This document shows, one piece after another, positions 47,017 to 55,881 of a stretch of DNA of 64,000 bases. This stretch comes from Solibacillus sp. FSL H8-0538 (GTDB lineage: Bacteria; Bacillota; Bacilli; Bacillales_A; Planococcaceae). Each line of letters begins with the position of its first letter. Positions within the stretch are counted from its first letter, which is position 1. The stretch is taken from contig NZ_JBBOPI010000001.1 of the NCBI RefSeq assembly GCF_038003525.1, forward strand, positions 2,471,001 to 2,535,000, read 5' to 3'. The notes beneath the pieces are model-generated. The model was not told the origin of the DNA, did no database searches, and worked only from the letters and a program-made list of their open reading frames with translations. The translations under genes were made by a program, and so were the position numbers.

Positions 47017-48375
47017 CTAATACGATAATCTAGGCTTAACAGACGAGTTACTTTGTATAGTTTGCGTACTTTCTTTTTCAGCTTGTTGCATTAAAACTTC
47101 TTGCTGAACTGCCTCTTCAATATTAAAAATCTGTTGGAATAATTGTAGCTGTTCATTCGCTTCCGAAGAGTTTGCCATTTCCTTTGCTTGAAGAATCGGA
47201 TCCTTCAACAACTGATTTATAATTGATTTCGTATGCTTATTTAAAATTTTGCGTTCACGGTCCGTTAATTCTGGCATTTTGTTTTCAATGCTAACCATTG
47301 TTTCTTCCTGTATGCGAATCGCCTTTTTACGTAATGCAGAAATGACAGGTACAACACCGAGTGTTTTAAACCACTCTTTGAACACTATCACTTCTTCACT
47401 AATCATCTTTGTAATTTCATTTGCTGCTCGTTCACGTTCTGCAAGGTTCGCTTGCACAATCCCTTGTAAATCATCGATATCATATAAAAAGACATTTGGT
47501 AATTCGCCAATTTTCGGATCTAAATCCCGTGGAACAGCGATATCAACCATAAATAACGGATCTGCTTTACGGAGTTTCGCCACATGCTTCATTAAGTCAT
47601 AATCGATAACATAATTTGTAGCACCTGTTGAGCTAATTAAAATATCTGCTTCCAGAAGTGAACATTGTAGCTCGTCCATTGATTTGGCATCTCCTTCAAA
47701 TTTCGAAGCGAGATTTTGCGCCTTTTCAAATGTACGATTAATAACCGTTACTTTTCCTACGCCGTTCCCATAAAGATTTTGAATCGCTAGTTCACCCATT
47801 TTACCAGCACCTAAAATCGCGACGTGCTTGTTTTGTAATGAACCGAAAATCTTTTTCGCTAATTCTACAGCTGCATAAGAAACCGAAACAGCATTTTCTC
47901 CAATGGCTGTTTCGCTATGAGCTCGCTTAGCAAAAGTCACAACTTGCTTAAATAACTGATTGTATACAGTACCCGTTGTACCAATTTCTTGCCCTTGTAA
48001 AAAGCTCTTCTTCACTTGTCCTAAAATTTGCGTTTCTCCTAAGACCATTGAGTCGATTCCTGCCGTTACACGGAATAGATGATTCAGTGTTTCATCTTCC
48101 TCACGAATATATAAGTGTGCTTCAAATTGATCCATCGGAATATTAAACCAATCTGCTAAGAATTGCTTAATGTAAAAACGACCTGTATGCAACTGATCTA
48201 CGACTGCATAAATTTCAGTCCGGTTGCATGTTGAGACAATTACATTTTCTAATATACTTTTTTTCTTTTGAAGCGCAGCCATTGCATTCGGTAAGTCACT
48301 CTCAATAAACGACAGCTTTTCACGAATTTCAACAGGCGCTGTTTTATAATTCAAGCCTACTACTAATGTATGCAT
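47017..48375 (-). CDS. hemA: Glutamyl-tRNA reductase
   Basis: The 452-residue enzyme reduces glutamyl-tRNA to glutamate semialdehyde, the committed heme step. N-terminal [18 protein letters not shown] and [12 protein letters not shown] (catalytic Cys near residue 50) form the catalytic domain. [13 protein letters not shown] is near 115 and NADPH-binding [13 protein letters not shown] near 188. A C-terminal dimerisation helix follows. I choose ATG 48375 to match the family start. First gene of the hem operon, with its own promoter and a PerR-like operator. Confidence 0.97.
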   Translation of the reverse strand: MHTLVVGLNYKTAPVEIREKLSFIESDLPNAMAALQKKKSILENVIVSTCNRTEIYAVVDQLHTGRFYIKQFLADWFNIPMDQFEAHLYIREEDETLNHLFRVTAGIDSMVLGETQILGQVKKSFLQGQEIGTTGTVYNQLFKQVVTFAKRAHSETAIGENAVSVSYAAVELAKKIFGSLQNKHVAILGAGKMGELAIQNLYGNGVGKVTVINRTFEKAQNLASKFEGDAKSMDELQCSLLEADILISSTGATNYVIDYDLMKHVAKLRKADPLFMVDIAVPRDLDPKIGELPNVFLYDIDDLQGIVQANLAERERAANEITKMISEEVIVFKEWFKTLGVVPVISALRKKAIRIQEETMVSIENKMPELTDRERKILNKHTKSIINQLLKDPILQAKEMANSSEANEQLQLFQQIFNIEEAVQQEVLMQQAEKESTQTIQSNSSVKPRLSY

Positions 48376-48484
48376 GAACCCCCACACCTCACACGTTCTT
48401 AATTCATAAGTTTTATTTTAACATAAAAATGCATTGTTCATTCTAATATTTGTGAACATGCTATGAAATTAACCGTTATTCATT

Positions 48485-48499
48485 TTATAATTATTCTAA
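48485..48499 (-). promoter_or_regulatory. PerR-type operator of hemA
   Basis: TTATAATTATTCTAA matches the PerR box TTATAATnATTATAA at 14 of 15 positions. It lies just downstream of the hemA -10 element, around the expected transcription start. B. subtilis hemA is PerR-regulated, so this is a plausible peroxide/metal control site. Confidence 0.75.
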
Positions 48500-48503
48500 T
48501 GTA

Positions 48504-48532
48504 AGTATAACAAATTACGACTATATTTTCAA
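48504..48532 (-). promoter_or_regulatory. Sigma-A promoter of the hem operon
   Basis: TTGAAA (48527-48532), a 17-bp spacer and TATACT (48504-48509) on the minus strand are near-consensus. The predicted start falls on the PerR box. Confidence 0.85.
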
Positions 48533-48545
48533 TTAAGGATTACTC

Positions 48546-48578
48546 TAAAAAAACTAGCAGGTATATTACCCGCTAGTT
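48546..48578 (-). terminator. Intrinsic terminator after the VWA/SLH gene
   Basis: ACTAGCGGG pairs with CCTGCTAGT (one mismatch) around AATATA-type loop. It is followed by seven T on the minus strand and overlaps the stop codon region. It ends the surface-protein pair just before the hem promoter. Confidence 0.85.
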
Positions 48579-51548
48579 TTTAGCATTTAGTTCCACAGTT
48601 TTTGAAGCAATGATAGTGCCGTTGTTATCGTAAGCTTGAAATTCGACATCCGTATATAAGCTAAACGGTTTAAATTCATTTACGCTACGAGTTAGACGGA
48701 ATGAAGTACTACCGCGATGTTGTAGATCATATGTGACACTACCACCTGTTGTCGTAAAAATTACAGCAACTGCATAGACATTATCACAATGTGTTGCAAT
48801 ACGTGCATCTAATATGACATTTGTTCGACTAATAGTCACGGATGAAACAGTAAATAACGAGTCTCCTGTTAAACAACTCTTATCAGAAACATTTGTGCCA
48901 CATAAAATGCCATTGATGATTGATTGGAACACACCGTGTATATTTTGCACATCGGTTACATTAAAGTATTGACCGCCCGTTTCGGTTGAAATTTTACGCA
49001 ATAAATCTTCTTGTACCTCTTTATACTCTCCAACCGCAACCGTATAGATTTTTACACCTTTTTCTTGTGCTTTTTTTATAGTTTGATCTATTTTTGATTT
49101 AGATGCTTTACCATCTGTTACAAGCACAATTGCTTTCGCCGTAAATTTATCGTCACTTAATTGTATTAATGCTTGTTCTAATGCTTTCGAAATATTTGTT
49201 CCGCCACCGCGACCAACATAATCAAGTAAGCCAGTCGTTGCTGCAACTGTTTCTGCTGCCCCTTGTGTTTCTAATGTCGCATTTGTATTAAAACGATACA
49301 CATAGTTTTTTTCCGCACCAACTTGGCGAATCATTTCTTTAACTTTTTGTGCAATATAGTTGTTTGGATCCGATTTACGAGTAGAACCTGAATGATCTAC
49401 TACATAAGCAACTTCCGCAGCGCCCTTACAAACATTTTGCACAAATTTTGAATTAGTGAATATCTTTTGCGAAAATGATTTTCCTTTTAAATCCGCTAAT
49501 AGTCGCTCATAACGCGAATCCATTGTTTTAATTTTGGCTGTTGCTATTGAATTTCCGTAAATAATATCGTCATAGTACACGACAGCAGATCCAGGGTATC
49601 CTGTATTATTATTGTAATCTGACGTATTTGTATTAAACGACACTGTACGTGTAACACCATTAAAAGTAATTTCAACATCTCCTCGGAAGTCGCGAATTAC
49701 CTGACCTCCTGGAGCAACAACATTGACAATTACTTTCGTGTACCGATCCATTCCTTCTGGACGCTGAGCCAACTCTTCGCCTTGTTTTAGAATAGCAATT
49801 TTAGAAACAGCACCCTCTAGTTTACCAATATACTCTGCAAACTCTTTTTGTAACATATTTTTATCAATTTGGCCTAACTTATCATAAATCGCCTTAATTG
49901 CTTTAACGCTATCCTCATGTACTAATGTTACGTTGTCTGCTTTAGGTAATAAGTTGATTAAATATATAACCGTTGCATGAATGTTCGACTTAAACTGATT
50001 TAAAAAGCTTTCACTCATAATGTCTTGTAAATCATATGTCGGAACACCTTGTTCATTGATTGAATAGTAAACGGTAGCCTTACCGATACCGCCTCCTCCT
50101 TTTTCATCGCCTTCGATCATGTAATCTAAGATTTGTTCAAATAACCAAACCGAAATGATTTGACCACCCAATTTAAGCTCGGCACCATAATATTTGGCGT
50201 CTACCACCTTCACTTCTCCACTTACTAATCCCGTTGTTGGACTTGTAAAGTTCTCATGCTTTGTCCCATTAAATACTTTATTTTCTTCGTCAAAACTTGT
50301 AATTTGAATTAGACTATTTGGTGTCGCATCTTGTAAGGTGCTTACACCAGTAGCATTAGGCAATAATACTTGGGCTGGCGGCGCAATTGGTGGAATTGTT
50401 GGTAGTACATTACCACCTGACCAATCTGGCTGATTTGAATCAAAAACTTCATAGGTAATACGTAGCTCAGCTTTTGGCACATAGCGAACTCCTACTTCAA
50501 TTACTTGACCCTTAAACGTGTAGAAATTCGGGTCATCGTTATTCACTAGCTCAAATCGAATTGTATCTTTATATGATTTTGTTAAAGCTGGTGCTGTAAC
50601 GAATACGTTTAATTCAGGTCCATCGGAAAATACCGTTTTTACTTCCTCACTCTTGGCAGTTCCTGTTTCAGAAAATTTCGCATCCACTTCTGATGTTACT
50701 TTAAACTCTAGTGATGTATCATACGGAATGTCATTGCCATAGCTATCTTTTAATTGAATTGTAATTAGCGATGAATCAACACCATTTGCATTCAGTTCTT
50801 CCGTAGATACCGAAATATCTTTGACTGCTTTATAAATGCTTGGGCGATTTGTTTTATCATCTGTATTCTCACCTGGTGTTGTTGGAAGTTCCACAACACC
50901 ATTTGAAGATTCTACAAAATTCGAAGGTAGCGTAATTTTATTATCGTCCTTTCCAGTAGAAGCACTCGATAGACCTTCTAATGCAATACCACCTTTCTTT
51001 GCAATACGGTACATAAATACCGCCATATCACCGCGCGTAATATTTTTGTTTGGTGAATAGTCCTCATACGTGCGCTTACCTGTAGTTCCCGTCGTAATCT
51101 CGTTAGTATATAAATATTGAACAGCTTGTACTTCTGATAAATCTAGGCCATTCATCGCAGCATAAAGACGCGCAAAATGTCCTCGTGAAACATTGGCATT
51201 ACGTTTTGCAGATACAGATACACCATATAATGGGATATATAAATCACCATAGTACGCATATAACATATCTTTGTCATAGCCGAAGTGATAATTTTTATCT
51301 AACTTTGCAATCATCGTCAGCATTTGCCATTCCGTTACAAGTGTATAAGTTTGGAATTTTCCACCTGAGTATAAATTTAGCAACTCATTTTCAATTGCCC
51401 ATTTTGCTGATTTGTATTTAGCATCGCTCGTTTTAATGTCCGTAATTGTAGTTGATGCTGCTTCTGTTGTCGCAACAGGCATCACCATTGTATACAAAAG
51501 AATGAAACATAAAAGTAAAGCAAAGCCCTTTTTTATCGTTTTCTTCAT
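48573..51548 (-). CDS. Exported von Willebrand factor A protein with N-terminal SLH-like region
   Basis: The 991-residue protein has a signal peptide (residues 1-31, KKGFALLLCFILLYTMVMPV, ending TEA). SLH-like repeats span about 35-195; the last, TTGKRTYEDYSPNKNITRGD, is clearest. An invasin-like immunoglobulin domain (about 240-350) and a Pro-rich linker near 380 follow. A VWA domain is at about 710-880 with an intact MIDAS: D718-x-S720-x-S722, T784 and D812 (VTDGKAS). Tail cysteines (four after residue 880) may pair. Likely wall-anchored by SLH and binding a protein ligand; the ligand is unknown. Second gene of a pair with the SLH gene (11-bp gap). Confidence 0.85.
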   Translation of the reverse strand: MKKTIKKGFALLLCFILLYTMVMPVATTEAASTTITDIKTSDAKYKSAKWAIENELLNLYSGGKFQTYTLVTEWQMLTMIAKLDKNYHFGYDKDMLYAYYGDLYIPLYGVSVSAKRNANVSRGHFARLYAAMNGLDLSEVQAVQYLYTNEITTGTTGKRTYEDYSPNKNITRGDMAVFMYRIAKKGGIALEGLSSASTGKDDNKITLPSNFVESSNGVVELPTTPGENTDDKTNRPSIYKAVKDISVSTEELNANGVDSSLITIQLKDSYGNDIPYDTSLEFKVTSEVDAKFSETGTAKSEEVKTVFSDGPELNVFVTAPALTKSYKDTIRFELVNNDDPNFYTFKGQVIEVGVRYVPKAELRITYEVFDSNQPDWSGGNVLPTIPPIAPPAQVLLPNATGVSTLQDATPNSLIQITSFDEENKVFNGTKHENFTSPTTGLVSGEVKVVDAKYYGAELKLGGQIISVWLFEQILDYMIEGDEKGGGGIGKATVYYSINEQGVPTYDLQDIMSESFLNQFKSNIHATVIYLINLLPKADNVTLVHEDSVKAIKAIYDKLGQIDKNMLQKEFAEYIGKLEGAVSKIAILKQGEELAQRPEGMDRYTKVIVNVVAPGGQVIRDFRGDVEITFNGVTRTVSFNTNTSDYNNNTGYPGSAVVYYDDIIYGNSIATAKIKTMDSRYERLLADLKGKSFSQKIFTNSKFVQNVCKGAAEVAYVVDHSGSTRKSDPNNYIAQKVKEMIRQVGAEKNYVYRFNTNATLETQGAAETVAATTGLLDYVGRGGGTNISKALEQALIQLSDDKFTAKAIVLVTDGKASKSKIDQTIKKAQEKGVKIYTVAVGEYKEVQEDLLRKISTETGGQYFNVTDVQNIHGVFQSIINGILCGTNVSDKSCLTGDSLFTVSSVTISRTNVILDARIATHCDNVYAVAVIFTTTGGSVTYDLQHRGSTSFRLTRSVNEFKPFSLYTDVEFQAYDNNGTIIASKTVELNAKN

Positions 51549-51559
51549 ATAATCGCTCC

Positions 51560-52987
51560 TTAATCGAAGAACAGAATGTCATCACGGAAATTTTGTTTTA
51601 AGTCCGTTTCTAAGTACTCTAAGAAACGGATCATAATGGCTGATGCTTGTGCACGTGTTAATTTATCTTTTGGATTAAATTTTCCATTACTACCTGACAT
51701 TAATCCTAGTTCTGTTATGACATAAATTGAATCCCGTGCATAGTCTGTAATTTTGTAATCATCTTTGTAAATTGTCTTATATCCTGGATCAGGCGCTTTT
51801 CCTTCTAATCCTAATGCACGCACTAAAATCGTTGCTGCTTGTTGACGCGTTAAAAAGCCTTCTGGTTCAAATGTTGTTGAAGTCACACCTTTAATAACAC
51901 CTTTATCAACTGCTGATTTTAAGTAGTTATAATCTTTTGTCGTACTTTTTACATCTTTAAATACGCTTGTTGTTTTTTTCTTCGTCTTTTCTTCTAATAC
52001 ACGAAGGTCAATCGCCTTACCAACCGCTACTGCAAAATCGTAGCGTTGCATCGGTGTATTAGGCGAGAAGAAGTTAGATTGGTCATCTAAAATGCCTAAT
52101 GAATATAGTTTTTCAATGCTTTCTTTTGCCCAGTTTGACGATAAATCACGGAACTTCGGCAATATTAGACGCTCAATTCGTGGCATATATTCGATATCCA
52201 GATCCACTGTACCTGAAGCAGCTGGTAATCCATATGTATATTCAGAAATCGTATCTGCTGAACTAATTACCGCATACCCACCATTAAAACTTGATAACGA
52301 AGATCCATTTTCCTCATAATTTAATGTACGTGATTTAGTTGTAGATACACGGTTCTTCACTGTACCAATTTCACCATTATTAAACACAATTTCATAATCT
52401 GTAATTTGTGTCTCTGTAGCACCCCAGAAGTTTTCGTAGCCTTCATGACGACTATCTACGTTCACTAATACCGTTTGAATATTCGGAGCCTTCCCTACTG
52501 TATACGTTTTACGGGCAATTGCATTTCCTGAATAATAATCAGAAGCGGGACGTTTATCTGTAATCGCACTTTTTGATAATTGATAGTCTGATAAAGTATA
52601 TGTCGAATTACCTACTACAAATTTCTCAGTGAATTTCGTAACCTCGCCTGTAGCCGTACTTTGACCAATTTGATCATAGTTTGTTACTTCTGAAACATAT
52701 GTAAAGTTACGCGTTAGTTTTTCTCCATTTGACCCTGTTAACGTAAATTTATATGTTTCTGTTAGCTTGCCCTTGCTTTCCTTCACTGTAACTGTTGCGT
52801 TTTTACTTGTACCTGTTACTTTAATTGGCTTACCTGAAATAAATACGTATTCCTCATATGTATACTCATTCTTAATACCACCATTTAAATCAATCGTTTG
52901 AGCAGAAACAAATTTAGGAATAGCTAAAATGGAAAGCAATAGAACAGTAAAAACCATTAACAACGGTATTTTTTTATAGTTTTTCAC
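51560..52987 (-). CDS. Exported protein with three C-terminal SLH domains
   Basis: The 475-residue protein has a signal peptide (IPLLMVFTVLLLSILAIPKF, cleavage near residue 30). The unknown beta-rich region spans about 30-275. Three SLH domains follow, near 278-340 (KFRDLSSNWAKESIEKLYSL), 342-400 (KGVIKGVTSTTFEPEGFLTR) and 407-465 (ELGLMSGSNGKFNPKDKLTR). SLH domains bind pyruvylated secondary wall polymer. GTG start behind AGAGGG. The N-terminal part matches nothing I recognise; it could be an S-layer-associated protein or hydrolase partner. Confidence 0.85.
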   Translation of the reverse strand: MKNYKKIPLLMVFTVLLLSILAIPKFVSAQTIDLNGGIKNEYTYEEYVFISGKPIKVTGTSKNATVTVKESKGKLTETYKFTLTGSNGEKLTRNFTYVSEVTNYDQIGQSTATGEVTKFTEKFVVGNSTYTLSDYQLSKSAITDKRPASDYYSGNAIARKTYTVGKAPNIQTVLVNVDSRHEGYENFWGATETQITDYEIVFNNGEIGTVKNRVSTTKSRTLNYEENGSSLSSFNGGYAVISSADTISEYTYGLPAASGTVDLDIEYMPRIERLILPKFRDLSSNWAKESIEKLYSLGILDDQSNFFSPNTPMQRYDFAVAVGKAIDLRVLEEKTKKKTTSVFKDVKSTTKDYNYLKSAVDKGVIKGVTSTTFEPEGFLTRQQAATILVRALGLEGKAPDPGYKTIYKDDYKITDYARDSIYVITELGLMSGSNGKFNPKDKLTRAQASAIMIRFLEYLETDLKQNFRDDILFFD

Positions 52988-53016
52988 GTAGAACAGTCCC
53001 TCTTTTCCTTTAGTTT

Positions 53017-53103
53017 ATTAGAAAGACATGCCTTGCTGAAAATAAGGCAAGTCGGCGTCCTCCTTTTGTTGTATTAAAAGTTTATACTTCTTCACAACGA
53101 AAA
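53017..53103 (+). repeat. Type 1 palindromic repeat, copy f (divergent)
   Basis: ATTAGAAAGACATG is followed by a changed hairpin A (GCCTTGC with GGCAAG). Two pairs differ from copy e on both sides and still pair. The spacer CCTCCTTTTGTTGT and hairpin B remnant AAAAGTTTATACTTCTTCACAAC follow. Lies between the SLH gene and the upstream exported protein. Confidence 0.6.
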
Positions 53104-53106
53104 TGG

Positions 53107-53137
53107 AGATGGCATGTAGGGACCCCTACATGCCTCT
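53107..53137 (-). terminator. Hairpin, probable terminator after the unknown exported protein
   Basis: GGCATGTAGGG pairs perfectly with CCCTACATGCC almost without loop. It lies 6 bp beyond the stop. The following minus-strand sequence CATCTCCATTTTCG is only weakly T-rich, so termination is uncertain. Confidence 0.5.
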
Positions 53138-53142
53138 CTTAA

Positions 53143-54789
53143 TTATTCGTTTACTAAAATTACATGTGTTTCAAGCTCGCTGTTCATTAGCATGACAACC
53201 CGGTCTGAACGTTTCAACTCATTAGGCTGAATGACTTTACCGTTCTTAATAATCATAACTTTTGTTAGTTCTACTTTCGTTTCACCGAAGTATGACCATT
53301 CTCCGCCGTTTATCCACTGGCTAACATCTTTTACATCAATTGAGTTATTGCCAACTTTATCAATTCGTCCTGTTAATGTCAGTTCTGTTCGTGGTTCGTC
53401 CAACATAATATGCATCGCTTGTATATGACCATCTTTCACATAGAAGTAGCCATAATCACCTTCATTAGCTACAAGCTCTGTTTCAGGGAAGATTTTGAAC
53501 GGTTTTGAACCATCAACTACCACTGCATTTGTTGAGTTACTAAACGAGAACACTGGATCACCTTTATATGATTTCCAGAAGTTATTCTCAAATATCTCTA
53601 GTCCATCTAGCTCTACTCTATATGCTTCTAAGTCTGCCAAATAAATTTGACCAAAGTATAGTTTGTGAGATGATAAATTTGGTGAAGTAAAACTATCATT
53701 CGTAATGTTTACGACATGCGCAAATTGGCTACTAGTATTACCGTCCGTTAAAATATAAGCTGTCCCCTTTGAGGCTAATGATGTAGGTTCAACTAAGCGC
53801 CCGTTACGTACTAAAATGGAACCATCATGATAGTAGAAGTTGTTTTTTAAATTTGCAAGCTTAAAATAACCATATTTTGTATTCACTTCAGAAAGTGATT
53901 GGTAGAATGAACGTTCATTTTTAGCTAACACAATAATCTTTGTCACTACTTCTTTACTAAATTGCTTCAATGATACATAATATATTTCGCTATTTTTATA
54001 GTTCTTTAATTGATTTTTAGTAATTTTTTTATTTCCAACATAAATTGATGTACTGTTTGAGAAACCAAATGTATTTATATCCGTTATTACACGTTCACCA
54101 AATAACCAGTTCGTAAACGGATGTGCATTTTTTACTGTAAATTTATTCGACGTCGTATTAACTGTTTGTAAGGTTGCTTTGTATAAATTTTCAACCAAAA
54201 CACCTGTTGCAATTATTTCAATTTCAGATGGAATTGACGTTGATGTGGATGAAAACTTGAGTTTCACACGATCTCCCTCATATAAAGCACTCAAATCGAC
54301 TGTCGAAGAACCTTTAATAAATTCCGTATTGTTATTTATGTAATAAGTTGTATCTCTTCCTTTATCTACCTTCACTTTAACAAACATACCATTTGCATCA
54401 ATTTGTGTAACAACACCTGCTTTTTGCTTACTATTCGTTGTAATCTCACCTTGCTCGACATCCGATGTACCGCGCATCTCTTTTACTTTACGTAAGTTCA
54501 ATGATACAGTCACTTGCATCCCTGCTTTAAATCCATTAATTGTCGTTAAAGTATTATTAATATACAGGCGTGCACTTGAATCGATGTTAAATGTGGACGT
54601 TTTTCCTGCACTATTTTGCAATGTCACCTTGCTTAATGTTTTTTCAACTGTACCATCTTTTAGTTCAATTTCGTTGTATGTAACGTTTACAAATGTGTAT
54701 GTCGTTGATGCTTCAGCTGTTTGACCAAGTGGTATTGCTGCCAAAGCAAAAATAATTGCTATTAAAATTGGTGAAATTTTTCTAAGCAA
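53143..54789 (-). CDS. Unknown exported protein upstream of SLH genes
   Basis: The 548-residue protein has a clear signal peptide LRKISPILIAIIFALAAIPL ending GQTAEA. I choose TTG at 54789 because AAGGAGG lies 8 bp upstream and the signal peptide then begins properly; an ATG frame 33 bp upstream contains that site. No SLH, catalytic or anchoring motif is visible. Several stretches look like repeated beta modules (for example GAGMQVTVSL-type turns, YEGDRVKLKF and SDRVVMLMNSE). It may interact with the neighbouring SLH proteins; function unknown. Confidence 0.7.
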   Translation of the reverse strand: MLRKISPILIAIIFALAAIPLGQTAEASTTYTFVNVTYNEIELKDGTVEKTLSKVTLQNSAGKTSTFNIDSSARLYINNTLTTINGFKAGMQVTVSLNLRKVKEMRGTSDVEQGEITTNSKQKAGVVTQIDANGMFVKVKVDKGRDTTYYINNNTEFIKGSSTVDLSALYEGDRVKLKFSSTSTSIPSEIEIIATGVLVENLYKATLQTVNTTSNKFTVKNAHPFTNWLFGERVITDINTFGFSNSTSIYVGNKKITKNQLKNYKNSEIYYVSLKQFSKEVVTKIIVLAKNERSFYQSLSEVNTKYGYFKLANLKNNFYYHDGSILVRNGRLVEPTSLASKGTAYILTDGNTSSQFAHVVNITNDSFTSPNLSSHKLYFGQIYLADLEAYRVELDGLEIFENNFWKSYKGDPVFSFSNSTNAVVVDGSKPFKIFPETELVANEGDYGYFYVKDGHIQAMHIMLDEPRTELTLTGRIDKVGNNSIDVKDVSQWINGGEWSYFGETKVELTKVMIIKNGKVIQPNELKRSDRVVMLMNSELETHVILVNE

Positions 54790-54990
54790 TTGTTTCGCCT
54801 CCTTAATATTACTCATATGCAATAAATTATATCCAAATAATAACTACAAGTCTCCAATATAAAAGGTTTATTTACCTTCGTATTATTACGCTCATTCCCT
54901 TTCCAAGTATATCAAACTACTCATCTATAACCAAATCATCACTAAAAAAGAAAATAGAGGGAATTTTAAATTACTCATGCACTTCAAAGT

Positions 54991-55164
54991 TCAAGTAGAG
55001 AGGTCGACCATTTGACCAGCAGTTGGATGAGGTGCGTCAATCATTTCTACAATTTGCGCTGAACTTTGTTGCTGAAATTCCACCACCTGTTTTACGATCG
55101 TTAATGAAACATTTTGCATTAATTGTTCTTGATGTAATGAAATTGATAGTGCTGCAATATCCAT
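54991..55164 (-). CDS. YjfB-family putative motility protein, 57 residues
   Basis: The small protein begins MDIAALSISLHQEQLMQNVS and ends PHPTAGQMVDLST. This is the layout of the YjfB motility family (MDI-AL-...-V...DAPHP-G...D), recalled from memory. AGGAGGTGCAACT precedes the ATG. It is transcribed with or just before engB's opposite neighbour; the flanking 54790-54990 stretch holds nothing else I can support. Its cellular role is not established. Confidence 0.7.
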   Translation of the reverse strand: MDIAALSISLHQEQLMQNVSLTIVKQVVEFQQQSSAQIVEMIDAPHPTAGQMVDLST

Positions 55165-55233
55165 AGTTGCACCTCCTAAATTTATTATCGGACAGCACTA
55201 GCATTCATCAAGGTTTTCTCCCATTTTTCGAAA

Positions 55234-55283
55234 ATAAAAAAAGATGTTGCGACTATTTACAAAAGTAAATGTCGAAACATCTT
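55234..55283 (-). terminator. Intrinsic terminator after engB
   Basis: GATGTTTCGACATTTAC and GTAAATAGTCGCAACATC form a long stem with two mismatches. It is followed by TTTTTTTATTTT on the minus strand, 12 bp after engB. Confidence 0.9.
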
Positions 55284-55294
55284 TTCATTATAAA

Positions 55295-55876
55295 CTACAT
55301 ACGACTTTCAATTTCGCCCCATGCTTCATCAAACCCAAGACCTTTTTCAGAGGAGAATACGATGAGTGGATCAGTGGAGTCCATTTCGAGTGTATCTTTA
55401 ACGATTTTTTTATGCTTATCCCATTTTCCTTTAGGGATTTTATCCGCTTTTGTCGCAACGACAATTACGGGAATGTTGTAATGCTTTAAGAAATCATACA
55501 TCATGCAGTCATCCCCAGTTGGTGGGTGACGGAGATCGACAATTAATACGACCGCTTTTAAAATTTCTCGTGCAGTGAAGTAACGTTCAATCATTTTCCC
55601 CCACGCTGCACGCTCAGATTTTGATACTTTTGCATAACCGTAACCTGGTACGTCAACGAAAAACAACTGCTCTTCAATTTTATAGAAGTTTAGTGTTTGC
55701 GTTTTCCCTGGCTTTGACGAAATACGCGCCATTGCCTTACGTCCGATCATACGGTTAATGAATGAAGATTTACCTACGTTTGAGCGCCCAGCAAGCGCAA
55801 ATTCCGGTAGGCCATCCTCTGGGTATTGTTCTGGTCTAACGGCACTAATGACCATTTCGACGTTATGGACTTTCAT
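55295..55876 (-). CDS. engB: Ribosome biogenesis GTPase EngB/YsxC
   Basis: The 193-residue essential GTPase assists large-subunit assembly. G1 is [14 protein letters not shown] near residue 30, G3 [15 protein letters not shown] near 75 and G4 [12 protein letters not shown] near 144. It is only 5 bp after lonA, as in B. subtilis (ysxC). Confidence 0.97.
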   Translation of the reverse strand: MKVHNVEMVISAVRPEQYPEDGLPEFALAGRSNVGKSSFINRMIGRKAMARISSKPGKTQTLNFYKIEEQLFFVDVPGYGYAKVSKSERAAWGKMIERYFTAREILKAVVLIVDLRHPPTGDDCMMYDFLKHYNIPVIVVATKADKIPKGKWDKHKKIVKDTLEMDSTDPLIVFSSEKGLGFDEAWGEIESRM

Positions 55877-55881
55877 TTTCC

